Of a stretch of DNA of 64,000 bases, positions 1 through 13,100 are shown piece by piece (within the stretch, counting starts at the first letter, position 1; each line of letters starts with the position of its first letter). The notes below the pieces were generated by a model. That model saw only the letters and a program-made list of their open reading frames with translations, had not been told where the DNA came from and ran no database searches. The translations under genes and the position numbers were made by a program. Origin of the DNA: Arbacia lixula (lineage: Eukaryota; Echinodermata; Echinoidea; Arbacioida; Arbaciidae); NCBI GenBank assembly GCA_963669155.1, contig OZ022576.1:33040498-33104497 (forward strand), read 5' to 3'.

Positions 1-237
1 ATAATTGATTTGCTATATCAGTGGAGACATGTTAAATTCCTATAACTGTTTTCCTATATCAGTGAAGAGTCATTAAATATCTATAATTGGTTTCTTACAT
101 CAGTAGAGACTTGTTGAATAACTATAAATCTTCTCCTATATCAGTGGAGAGTTGTTGAATATCTATGACTGTTCTATATCAGTAGAGACTTGTTGAATAT
201 CTATAACTGTTCTCCTCTATCAGTGGAGACTTGTTAA
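1..237. repeat. 41-bp minisatellite made of splice-acceptor/exon-like units
   Basis: Units of the type TATATCAG then TGGAGACTTGTTGAATATCT. The AG/T junctions fall after 21, 62, 103, 144, 182 and 223 (41-bp steps, one of 38). The array continues after the inserted element into the real exon 1 acceptor at 962. It probably extends left of the window. Confidence 0.9.
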
Positions 238-931
238 CTCTTTGCCCGCCACGCACACTATCTCCCCTGCGCCACATTGATTTCAAGGTGCCACACTCAG
301 GGGGGTTTTGCATGCACTGTCTTATTCCACTTCCAATAACTTTTCATTGGTTTGTCGTGATGAAAAAAAGTGTGTAGCTAAGTCTAAGAAAAACTTATAC
401 TCATGCCAATGGTATCATTTTTTTCATGTTTAATATCATAGATTCTGAGAATTATAACTTTACATTCTGTCTCCAAATTATCGTTTTGGAGGCTATTTAA
501 TACCTATTATATTCAATATTTCCTAATGAAGGTTATTCTCTAAGTTAGTTAGAAGTTAGAAGTCTAAGTTAGAAGATGTGTTCTTTAGCTTTCATTACAT
601 ACCAAACCCATGTCTTTATGGGAATAATGAGCCAAGCAATTTAGGATTTAAATGGGGCATTCAAAAAGAGTTAGCTAACAATGAACTAAACTTCTCTATT
701 GAAATTGACCCTGGGTACTTCTCAATAGACTTTCTGTCCTGGGAGACTTCCTGCCTATTGATACTTTAATCCCCTTATTGTTATATACGATGCAATATAC
801 GCGTCGCTTTTGTATGTGTGTGCGCACAATACAATTAAATTCGTTCCGTATGCATTGTGCGCGAAATGTGACTTGAGTCGAACTTGGCAGCCCGCTGTAT
901 GTGCCGAGAGTCGAACGAAGCGGGCAAAGAG
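238..931. mobile_element. TTAA-flanked MITE-like element inserted in the minisatellite
   Basis: 694 bp with perfect 12-bp ends CTCTTTGCCCGC / GCGGGCAAAGAG, flanked by TTAA at 234-237 and 932-935. A TTAA target site is typical of the piggyBac superfamily. No transposase ORF. Confidence 0.85.
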
Positions 932-962
932 TTAAATATCTATAATTGGTTTTATATATTAG

Positions 963-1144
963 TGGAGACACGTTGAGCATCTACGATGGACTTGGTGCTG
1001 ACGATGCCAATCTCTTGGGGCAGTACTGCGCTGGTGAGCCTCCGGCTTTCCTGGAGTCGAGCGGCCAGGCCATGACGGTGATGTTTGAGTCTGCAGGAGA
1101 TGCCGCGGCCCATCAACGAGGCTTTGAGCTATCCTACGAGTCAA
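963..1144 (+). CDS. Exon 1: CUB domain, C-terminal half
   Basis: Encodes GDTLSIYDG, then GQYCAGE and RGFELSYES, the second half of a CUB domain (the usual IYDG...G.FC...S.G....F.S...G..GF...Y pattern). The acceptor is TATATATTAG and the donor is GTAATT. It enters in phase 2 and leaves in phase 1. The first half of the domain must lie upstream of the window. The acceptor and first 25 nt resemble the unit of the 41-bp array to its left. Confidence 0.85.
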
Positions 1145-4100
1145 GTAATTGAACTTCTTTAATTGTCCTTAACTCTTCATCTGCCATTTTTCTTTTCAGC
1201 ACCAATCGATAGTATACACATATATTCCTTAGAAGGAGGTCCGTTGACGTGTTATGTGTTTAAATTGGAAAGAGATATTGGATTCCAAGCAGCAAAAGGA
1301 AATAATTACATTTTAGTTCTCACCAAGACCTAAAACTTTAACTTCAGATTAACTTCAAGTTAACTTCAAGTTTTGAAAGTGAGAGGTTTTCACCTGTAAT
1401 TAAGGACCATGCAAACACACTATAATGGGTGATCCACGCTCATGGTTTCAATCTCTTTCAAATTTTGTTTTTGCAAAGGGCATTTTGCGAAGACAGATGT
1501 AATCTTGAATGGTATTTTGGATACAGAATATGACTACTATATAGAACGTGTGATATATGGCGTAGTGATTTCTTCTTTCAGTTGATGAGGCGCTTGGGTC
1601 ACGAGTGATATGGAGCGAGGTCAACGCGGAGACTGGGGAGGCGCGTCTGAACAGCGTCCCATCTGACCCAACGCTCATGATGACTCCACAGGGCACCCCC
1701 TTGGACTCCATCTCCACCAGCTTCTATTACCGCGTCCCCGCTGGTAACTGGACAGCTCTGGACACTAACTATGGCAACCATGAGACGGTGTGGAGTGCGG
1801 GGGACTTGAAGACCATTATCAAAGGTAGCCATAGCGATGCAGTTAAGAGTTTGTGATACTGGAACTGTTAGTGAATTTTGCATCTTTGTCAGCATGTTTT
1901 TACCTTATCATTGCTTTTTCTTTATTTTTAGCTTTTGTAATAGTTTCTTTCAGTAGTAATTTGAAATTGGAGTGAGATAATAGAAATGGGTTCTATCGTT
2001 TGTTGAACATAAGACTTTTCAATTTTGGCTATGTTATCTACTAGTTTAAATGTGCAATAGATATGAGGTGCAATGACAGGTCAAAGATGGTTGCACACCA
2101 TTATCAGTATGACCCTCATCATCATAATGATCATCTCTGAAGATCACTAATTATAGCAAGTCATTAATCACACTCCAGGAGAAGGGAGAGGGATATATAA
2201 ATGCTTAGCTTAACCTATAGCTCCCTATATTGCAATTCTCACACATAATCTTAGGGCGTGTTTATCATCTTTTCAGAATTTGAAACGCATTACCAAAGGC
2301 CTTTACGAATGCGTTTCCAAACGCCTTTTAAAAAACTGGTGCATTTATCAACTCAATCGCCCAAGTCGAAAACTGGCCTTGTCACTGCGCAGCTCTACTG
2401 CGCCGTTACACGTGCACTGTAGTTCAATAGTGTGCGATGGATGTTGTTTTCTTGGCGTGGCGCTCGTGTTTTCAGAAATGGGAAACACGTGGTTTAAAGT
2501 CGTTTCAAAACAGCTTTGCGTTGATCTCGCTTCTCTAAACACGTTTAAGATCGCACAAATTTGCGTGTTTCAAAACAGCTTTCCAAACCCCATAATCAAA
2601 ACACCTTTGCGTTTATCAACTCCCTGAAATGCGTTTAAAAAAATGTAAACGCTTTTGGAAACCTTAATTCTACCAAAAAACGAGTTGATAAACACGCCCT
2701 TATATCTCTAACAAACATTCAAGTTTTCATCTGACATCGTAAAAACGTTAGTGGAGAAAAATGTTCAAACTGGTCTCACAAACTTGTTTTTGCTTACTAG
2801 GCACGATGGGAACCAACAGAAAGGCAAAGGCCTACTTTGCGTGGACATCATCAGGGGTGCTGGGGATTGCTGTTGATTGGTTGACAGGCAACGTCTACTG
2901 GACAGATGTGTCTTATGATTGGATCATGATGTACAATGCTGACGGCTCGAGGGGAACTGTTGTCGTTGATGAGGGATTGGACATTCCCACAGGAATTGCT
3001 GTCCATCCATCCAGCGGGTATGATAATGGTTTATTGCCCTGAGCACTGCACGTGACCAAAGATAGCTCTCCTATATCTGGAAAAACTACTATCCGCCCTC
3101 CGAACTTTCTGACGTCACATTTTGTACTGTCCGTGACGTCAGAGGGCAGATATACTTTTCAAGAGGCGTCAATGTCCACGCTTCCGTGTTGTAACAGGCA
3201 CAACATACGCGATAATTTGTTTTTAGCTGCTTTTTGCGCATTAGTGGGCAGCAGAATTGTGCGCTCAGTGAACTCTAGCAGTGTTGCAGGGTTATATCCA
3301 GGAATCCTGCATGCAATCTTTTCTATGAAAGGCTCGATAATCCCTGTCCTTTTCAATAAGTGGCCGTCAGCTGTTCTTTTTGTCCAAAAGAAGTGTGCAG
3401 TCCTTTTCCTCTGATCATGGACCCTACTAGGGTCCATACTATAATCATATAACACTATAATACGTTGTGACATAATGAAACAAAAGACTGGATGGGCTAT
3501 TATTGAAACAGTGGCCTTTCTGGTCTTTTTAACCTCCGGATGGAAGTTTAAAGGCCCATCTGGTCTTTTGTCTAAAATATGCGACAGAGACAGTCAACAT
3601 GTTTTGACAAGACGCCTAAGTGAGCTTCCAATGAGATGTTGAATCAAGTGCTAAATCTTTTCACACCTTTGGATACTCATAAAAACATATATATGGAATT
3701 GAAAAGGTGCAGAAATATTATTTTCCTTATAAATACAAACAGTGACAGTGACTGTGCTCAAATTGGCTTCATAACTGAAGAAGTGATGTTATTTGTCTTT
3801 GATTCTCTGTGTTACCCTGACTCCCCCCCCTCCCCCCTTTCTCTCTGTCTCTGTGCAGATATTTGTTCTGGACAGATTCTGGCTCTGACCCAAAAGTGGA
3901 ACGAAGCAGTCTTGCCGGCAGAAACCGGATTGCACTGGCTACAACAAATGTGGTCCGGCCTGCTGGAATAACTATTGACTATGAAACTGGGTTGTAAGTC
4001 GGTATCCTATATTTTATTTCCTTTTACTATCCTGAGCTTTCCAGTCCTTATCAAGCGACAATTAAGTAATGGACAGGTCTTATATTTCTCACAAAATAGA

Positions 4101-7100
4101 AAAATATTTGGAAAATTAACAGGGTTCACACTCTGTATTGGCGTGACAGCAAATCTTTACCAACCACTTCCAAACTGTGCTCATTGAACTATGTAGAAAA
4201 ATTTCCTGAGCCGCTTGCGGTATGTTTTTACTCCGAGTAGGCAAACACATTGCACTCAATGGTGAGAATAAAAAAAATCATAGAAAGTCAATGTTTCAAT
4301 AGGGAATATCAATGGACTAGTCTCTCCCTAACTAGTGCTTCATCCACAATTATGTTATGACCTTCTCCTCGCAGAGTCTACTGGATAGACGCTGACCCCG
4401 CCAACAATCGAATTGAGATGTGTGACCTAGAGGGAGAGAATAGGAGAGCGCTGGTTCAAACCAACACAGACCGGGAGTTCTTTGACCTAACTATTGCAGG
4501 GGTAAGCTCTGTTTCCATTAGGATTCTTTCCTTTGTGGAGGTGTCGTGGTATAGTGGTTTTAAACTGTGACTGCAAATCCTAAGGTCCCCCAGGGATAGT
4601 GCACCCTAATATTAAGTTGGTTTTAATAAAAGGAGACACGTGAAATAAACATATTAGTGAAGGTTTGATGAAAATCCGTCGAAGTGTAAGAAAGTTATGA
4701 TCATTCAGAGTTTTGCTTCTGTGACGTCACATGCGAGATGTTCTCCAATATGTTGTGTGCAATTTTTTTCAAATAGATATGCATCCTTTTACCTGTGCAT
4801 TTGATACATCATTAGAAATACATGTACGTCTCTACCCATTCACCTGTATGAAAATAATCATTCCGTTGTCAAAAACAGAAAAAGAGCAATTTATGGAATT
4901 ATTCTGTACACAACATATTGGAGAGCACCTCGCATTTGAAGTCACAAAATTGAAATTTCAAAAGATCATAACTTTTTTATCCTTTGACAGATTTTGTCAA
5001 ACCTTCACTTATATATCACTTATATATTTCTTTCATATTTCTGCTTTTATTAAAACCAACTTATCTTCAGGGTGAACTATTCCTTTAAGCAAGTCACTTG
5101 ACTCTTGATATGCGCCATTCTAGAACAAGTCATAAGCATAAATCCTATAAAGTAGTATTTTGCCCAGTACATAAATATGTACATGGTTGCCTGGTCAGGG
5201 GTGAGCAATTATATTAATGGATTTGACCCAGCACAGATATCATGCCATATGTTAGCTCTAGGAGAATGATAGGTGACAATGAACTCTTTACTCAGTAGGC
5301 CGCACACCAATCTGTGGCGCATTGATTTGGAGGGTGCAGGTTGTCTGTGGTCTGAACGCAAATTGTTGCATATTAATGGCTATAACTTTTGAATAATTTT
5401 TAGAATGTTATGCAAGAAAGTTATAGAGATAAATGCTCTTTCTGGTCTTGTTGATTTTTTTTCTTCAAATTTTGGAAAGATCAACTACAAATGTACTGTA
5501 ACGTTGATGTTGCTTATCATTACTCGCGTGGGAAACTTTTGACTTCTGACATCATCTTATCATCATCTTATCATTCTTCATTTTGAATGGTAAAACATGT
5601 CATACCTGTTCCACTTGTAACAAAGGGCAAGATGTAAGCTTTCTATTGAAACCAGAAACCCCATTCTTCTGGAGCCAAAAGGGAAGCAAACTTGAGTTTG
5701 TAAAGAGGTGGTTTCCTCAATAAATTAAAGAGCTCGCTCACAATGAGTGATCACTCTAGAGACAGTAATCGTTAATTTCAGTGGTGGCCACTTGTGTTGA
5801 TACTCTCTAATGTTCTATTATTGATTTTCTTCTACTGCTGACTCAAGCGTAAAAGACTCATGTGGGTCTGTGCAACTGTGCACGTAGGCTGATCCGCCGA
5901 TCGTGCAAATGTGCATATAAACCACATAAAAATCTCCAAATCATCTTCAATAATGATATGATTTTGAAGTTACAAAATTGCTATAAAAACAAAAAAAGAA
6001 TATAAGCATTACCACAGCAATCAAGATTAAAATGATGGTACTTCCTCTCCCTTTCAGAGCTTCATTTATGCGACTGCAAAGAAAGATAAGAAGATCCTTA
6101 TTTTCCTGAAGGAAGTGGGTGGTGATCTTATGACCCTTAACCTGGAGTATGTGCCATCCAATATTATGACATACGCCCCAGATGTGCAGCCTCCATCGTA
6201 CTGTAAGTTTGTGCTTTACCCCCCCCCCCCCCCCCTCCCACACACACACACACATATGGTCTTTATATGATTGTTGTTTAATGTTCGGTCATTGTTTGTT
6301 TCTTGTTTTTGTTGGAACATCATTAAAATTCACATCAGCCACAATAAATTGTGAATTTTACAAGCCCATTACCCACATGTATCTTCTAATTAGAATGAAA
6401 CAATTGTAGGTTCTTACTTGAATTTGCTATAGATAACGACATAAACTCAACAAACCTTGGAACATGTAACTAAGTAAAAGTGAAACAATTTCATCATATA
6501 GAGCTGCTAAAGGCTACACTATTCAAGCCCTTGTAAAAAAAATATTGACAAGCATGGTTTGGTGAGCCAACATGCTCTTTGATTTATTGGAATATTTGGC
6601 CTCGGTAGAGAAAGTCCGAGGTCAACAAACTTCTGAAGTAAAAACTAGGTGACAGAATATGTGTCAGCATGGTGTGAATGGGCAATACAAAGCAAAGACT
6701 ACTTGATCATGATCATGTGATATTTCGTTCTTGTTTGCAGCCCCTTGTAGCAGCAACCCATGCAGTTACCTGTGTGTTGGGGGTGGGCCAAATGGCTACA
6801 CATGTATGTGTGGCACGGGCAGGCTCCTCACAGCAGATGGAAGGACCTGTGAAAAAGGTAACAATAAGCTATATTAACTGGTATGGAAATTTGACATCCA
6901 AGGGTGCATTGAGGGCAAATATGATGACAAGGGAATAGTAAAACATCCAAAGAATGTCACAGTTTACCCCCCTTCTAGTATACTAGGTGGTGAAACAAAC
7001 AAACAAAATCACTCAAAGTCAAAATTTGAATGAAGCTGATATTGTAAAATAAGTCACAGGATTTCAAGTTTTGTGGCAACAGGTTTCATTTAGAATGCCT

Positions 7101-10100
7101 CTTTTTGTCAAATCAGGACCAAAACATTTGTGTGCATCAGATAAGTAATTCTGAATGTACTCGTGCCACTTGTGCATCCAAGTGCCAACACCCAGCATCT
7201 TTAATGCATTTATTATCCTGAATTACTGATTATGCTATGGTGGCAGTTACTAATGAATTGACACTTATACACTTACATACATGACTAGACTAAAAGTCAC
7301 TATTCCGTGTTCATTTCCAAGGTCTTATGTGCAATTTGAGAAAATATTGGATATGAAGGAGTATTGAGGTGCAGAGCATGGAAGCTGGTAATGATACATC
7401 TAATATGCGAAGCGTTCAAGGTGATGGTAGAGATTTATACTTCTCATTACCAAAGTTTCAGAGGCTTATGTGAATGACAAGAGAGTATGCCCATGAGACT
7501 GAGAGGGTTAAATGCCTTGTTACTGTAAAAGTGTTTTTTTTCGCGTGCAGATATTTTCGTGCTCGGCGGGGGTCCCAACATTTTTGTGTGACGTTGAATT
7601 CGCGGTCGGCAAATCTAAAGTAACTAGAACTAGTCTAGGTTAAGTAATCCATCTTTTTGTAGTTGCAATAATGTCCAATAAACTTTCAATACCAGTACTG
7701 AATTACAGTAAAGTAACATGCGACGCACAGATCAGAGAGCGTGCATGATTGAACTCTTTTGTTTTAACACACACTCTGATCATGGTCGAATTACAGCTGT
7801 GACCGTATTCATTTGACCTACATTCTGGACATTCTTCCACGCATCGCGCGTGCTGAATCGTTGTGTGTGCTATTTATAGCACTGCATAGGCAACCCTGCT
7901 CGTGGAGTTCAACACATTTTCTAGTGTGGATAAAAAATTGAGGTAATGCTCAAAACCTTTTCGTGTGATGTTAAATGCACAGTCGCTTCCCAATTCACAA
8001 AATTCGTGAAAATAAAGCCCCCGCGAAAGAAACCACTTATACAGTATATTCTTCTCTATTACAGAGGGCACTATTGACCCACCCCAATACTTCATAGCCA
8101 CCCAGACCAAGCTGTGTCGCTACCCGATCAACTTTCCGGACATTACGCTGCCTTCCACCCTGACCTTCAATGTCAGCTGCTTCCTAGGCAGTCGCAGACA
8201 TGCTGTCGCCATCGACGTTGACTTGGAAGACGGCATGATGTTCTTCAGCGATGTGGGAGTCAAGGGGATCGGCATGGCAACTCTGCGACATGGTGAAACT
8301 GTCCAGCTCATTACCGGGGGAACAAAGTCAGTGGAAGGTACTTCATCTGCTACCTACAGTAAATGTTGGAAGATAATGAAGAAAAGAACACTCAAATTTA
8401 TGATTGTCGTTGACTAGATTGAGCAGGTGCCATTCACCAAAGTTCCCATTTCTTCTTATTTTGGGCAGGCTTGGCTGTGGATTGGGCCACAAAGCATCTG
8501 TACTGGACAGACCACCTGCGCGGTACCATCGAGGTCTCCAAATACGACGGTTCCTACCGCACTACTCTCATCAAGGATGGTGTCATCAGGCCAAGGAGCA
8601 TCGTCATAGATCCAGAGAGAAAGTGAGGACAGTGGGGGATGGTATTTAGCTCTTTGTATGCTCTGTTATACATGGTGACTTTCCTTTTATAAGACATTGC
8701 TTAACCTTTTGACTCTACTGTTTAGCTGTGGTATTCAGGGTGACTTTCTTCATGTAAGACATTGTTTAACCCTTTGACTGCATTGATAGTACATTGTTTA
8801 TCTCTGCTATTCATGGTGACTTTCCTCTTGTAAGACATTGTTTAACCCTTTGCCTGCATTGATAGTACATTGTTTATCTCTGCTATTCATGGTGACTTTC
8901 TTCTTGTAAGACATTGTTTAACCCTTTGACTGCATTGATTTTCCATTGGTTAGCTCTGTTATTCATGGTGACTTTTCTCTTATAAGACATTGTTTAACCC
9001 TTTGACTCCACTGCTTAGCTGTGGTATTCAGGGTGACTTTCCTCTTGTAAGACATTGTTAAACCCTTTGACTGCTCTGTTAGTCATGGTCACTTTTCTTT
9101 TATAAGACATTGTTTAAACCTTTGACTCCACTGCTTAGCTGTGGTATTCAGGGTGACTTTCTTCTTGTAAGACATTGTTTAACCCTTTGACTGCTTTGAT
9201 AGTACATTGTTTATCTCTGCTACTCATGGTGACTTTCCTCTTGTAAGACATTGTTTAACCCTTTGCCTGCATTGATAGTACATTGTTTATCTCTGCTATT
9301 CATGGTGACTTTCTTCTTGTAAGACATTGTTTAACCCTTTGACTGCATTGATTTTCCATTGGTTAGCTCTGTTATTCATGGTGACTTTTCTCTTATAAGA
9401 CATTGTTTAACCCTTTGACTCCACTGCTTAGCTGTGGTATTCAGGGTGACTTTCCTCTTGTAAGACATTGTTAAACCCTTTGACTGCTCTGTTAGTCATG
9501 GTCACTTTTCTTTTATAAGACATTGTTTAAACCTTTGACTCCACTGCTTAGCTGTGGTATTCAGGGTGACTTTCTTCTTGTAAGACATTGTTTAACCCTT
9601 TGACTGCTTTGATAGTACATTGTTTAGCTCTGTTATTCATGGTGACCTTTCTCTTATAAGACATTGTTTAATCCTTTGACTCCACTGTTTAGATGTGGTA
9701 TTCAGGGTGACTTTTCTTTCATAAGACAGTGTTTAACCTTTTGACTCCACTGTTTAGCTCAGTTATTCATGGTGACTTTTCTCTTGTAAGACATTGTTTA
9801 ACCCTTTGACTCCACTGTCTAACTGTGCTATTCAGGGTGACTTTCCTCTTGTAAGACATTGTGTAACCCTTTGACAACATTGATAGTACATTGTTTAGCT
9901 CAGTTATTTGTGGTGACTTTTCTCTTATAAGACATTGCTTAACCCTTTGACTCCACTGTTTAGCTGTGGTATTCAGGGTGGAGGACATTGTTAAGCCCTT
10001 TGACTGCTCTGTTATTCATGGTGATTTTTCTCTTTTAAGTCATTGTTTAACCCTTTGACTCCACTGCTTAGCTCTGTTATTCATGGTGACTTTTCTCTAA

Positions 10101-13100
10101 TAAGACATTGTTTAATCCTTTGACTCCACTGTTTAGCTGTGGTATTCAGGGTGACTCTCCTCTTGTAAGACATTGTTTAACCCTTTGACTGCATTGATTT
10201 TACATTGTTTAGCTCTGTTATTCATTTAGACTTTTCTCTTATAAGACATTGTTTAACCGTTTGACTGCATTGATTTTACATTGTTAAGCTCTGCTATTCA
10301 TGGAGACTTTTCTCTAATAAGACATTGTTTAACCCTTTGACTCCACTGCTTAGCTCTGTTATTCATGGTGACTTTCCTCTTGTAAGACATTGTTTAACCC
10401 TTTGACAACATTGATAGTACATTGTTTAGCTCAGTAATTTGTGGTGACTTTTCTCTTATAAGACTTTGCTTAACCCTTTGATTCCACTGTTAAGCTGTGG
10501 TATTCAGGGTGTAGGACATTGTTAAACCCTTTGACTGCTCTGTTATTCATGGTGATTTTTCTCTTTTAAGTCATTGTTTAACCCTTTGACTCCTCTACTT
10601 AGCTCTGTTATTCATGGTGACTTTTCTCTAATAAGACATTGTTTAACCCGTTGACTCCACTGTTTAGCTCAGTTATTCATGGTGACTTTTCTCTTATAAG
10701 ACATTGTTTAATCCTTTGACTCCACTGTTTAGCTGTGGTATTCAGGGTGACTTTCTTCTTGTAAGACATTGTTTAACCCTTTGACTGCTTTGATAGTACA
10801 TTGTTTATCTCTGCTATTCATGGTGACTTTCCTCTTGTAAGACATTGTTTAACCCTTTGCCTGCATTGATAGTACATTGTTTATCTCTGCTATTCATGGT
10901 GACTTTCTTCTTGTAAGACATTGTTTAACCCTTTGACTGCATTGATTTTCCATTGGTTAGCTCTGTTATTCATGGTGACTTTTCTCTAATAAGACATTGT
11001 TTAACCCGTTGACTCCACTGTTTAGCTCAGTTATTCATGGTGACTTTTCTCTTATAAGACATTGTTTAATCCTTTGACTCCACTGTTTAGCTGTGGTATT
11101 CAGGGTGACTTTCTTCTTGTAAGACATTGTTTAACCCTTTGACTGCATTGATTTTACATTGTTTAGCTCTGTTATTCATGGTGACTTTTCTCTTATAAGA
11201 CATTGTAAACCCTTTGACTCCACTGTTAAGCTGTGGTATTCAGGGTGACTTTTCTCTTATAAGACATTGTTAAACCCTTTGACAGCTCTGTTATTCATGG
11301 TGACTTTTCTTTTATAAGACATTGCTTAACCTTTGACTCCACTGTCTAGCTGTGCTATTTAGGGTGACTTTCCTCTTGTAAGACATTGTCTAACCCTTTG
11401 ACTGCTTTGATAGTACATTGTTTAGCTCTGTTATTCATGGTGACTTTTCTAACATAAGACATTGTTTAAACCTTTGACTCAACTTTTTAGCTGTGGTATT
11501 CAGGGTGACTTTCCTCTTGTAAGACATTGTTTAACCCTTTGACTCCACTATTCAGCTGTGGTATTAATGGTGACTTTTCTTTTATAAGACATTGCTTAAC
11601 CTATGACTCCACTGTCTAGCTGTGCTATTCAGGGTGACTTTCCTCTTGTAAGACATTGTTTAACCCTTTGACTACATTGTTTAGCTCAGTTATTCATGGT
11701 GACTTTTCTCCTATAAGACATTGTTTAATCCTTTGACTCCACTGTTTAGCTGTGGTATTCAGGGTGACTTTCCTTTTGTAAGACATTGTTTAACCCTTTG
11801 ACTCCGCTACTATTCATGGTGACTTTCCAAAATGAAGTGCGCAGCACAGCTCTGCTTGTGATGAGTTCACTTACACCCAGCTGCTGCGCGTATGTGCTGT
11901 GTGTATGTGCTGTACCGGGTGCGCGCGCCTCACTGCAGCAAATTACACACGCATACAATACCCATGCACGCAATCATGTACAATGTCAATGAGAGATATA
12001 CACACGTACCCGGAGACTTATAAATCGTATTTTATCGAAAAAAATCGTAGTGTCATATTGTCATTGAAAAATTGTATGAAGTATGATAAAATCGTACTGT
12101 TTGGCAGCTCTGTAAAACCCTTTTGAACAAACTTGACACAAGGATGGATTCAGACAGACTGGTTAGATTGGAAGTCAAAGAAGGCTAAACATGGAAACCA
12201 AACATACACGTATTCTGAGAATAAATCTAAATCCAAATTGCTCTAGTTTCTTCTCTCTCTCTCTCTCTCTCTCTCTTTCGTGTATAGGGTGATGTTCTGG
12301 GGTGAGTTTGGGCCCCCAGGGCAAATAGAGCGGGCCTCTCTGGATGGTAAAGACCGCATCGTCGTGGTAACTGCTCCCTTGGGGTTACCCTACTTCCTCC
12401 CTAGTGGCATGGCCATTGACTGTGATGAGCAGAGGTAATTAAGCAACAGAATCTCAGTCAATATGAATTTGCTTTAAAGGTTTGAGAGTGTACTTTTGTT
12501 TGACTTTTTGATCCAAAGGCTTCAAACTACTGACATTTTTATGTTTTAGCTCTAGATGTGAATAAAACAAATCTGCAATATTATCTGATTAATTTGATAA
12601 CAATCAGCAATATATACGTATGAGACACAAAGCTCTTGTCTTCATTCTTGTTAAAAGTAAAGGATATTAGTTGAAAAGATTATTGGACTCGTAAGAATGG
12701 CAAAGTTGTTCTGTGTGACCACATGACGCATTCTTGTTTTATTTCAGGATCACAGAAAGGAACATCTTTATACCATGAAATTCTTCAAGTCAAATTGATA
12801 CAAACTATTCTTTGTTTCCTTTCTACCTTAAATAGTGATGATTCGGTTATTGCTGGATGCAAATTTTCAATTGTTCAAAGACAGAAAGCACTGCAAGCAT
12901 ATGAGAGTAACTATTGAAAAGTACTGTGCAGTAATTGTGACTGTAACACCATGTACCGGGTATACATATATGAGAAAGACACAATAAAGGGTATGATTTC
13001 TCAGTATGGTGGGACGTAAGGACCATGTCTTGAAGAAGAATGTACATTGCAGCTTAATCCTCTGTATGTAAAACATGACTGAAATCATCCTTCTTACTGA

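Noticed and set aside
2280..2627. 115-codon ORF
   Set aside because: Lies entirely inside the PIF/Harbinger-like MITE; no similarity to transposase seen.
8640..11830. Array considered as CRISPR-like
   Set aside because: Eukaryotic intron, no conserved repeat with unique spacers; it is a minisatellite.
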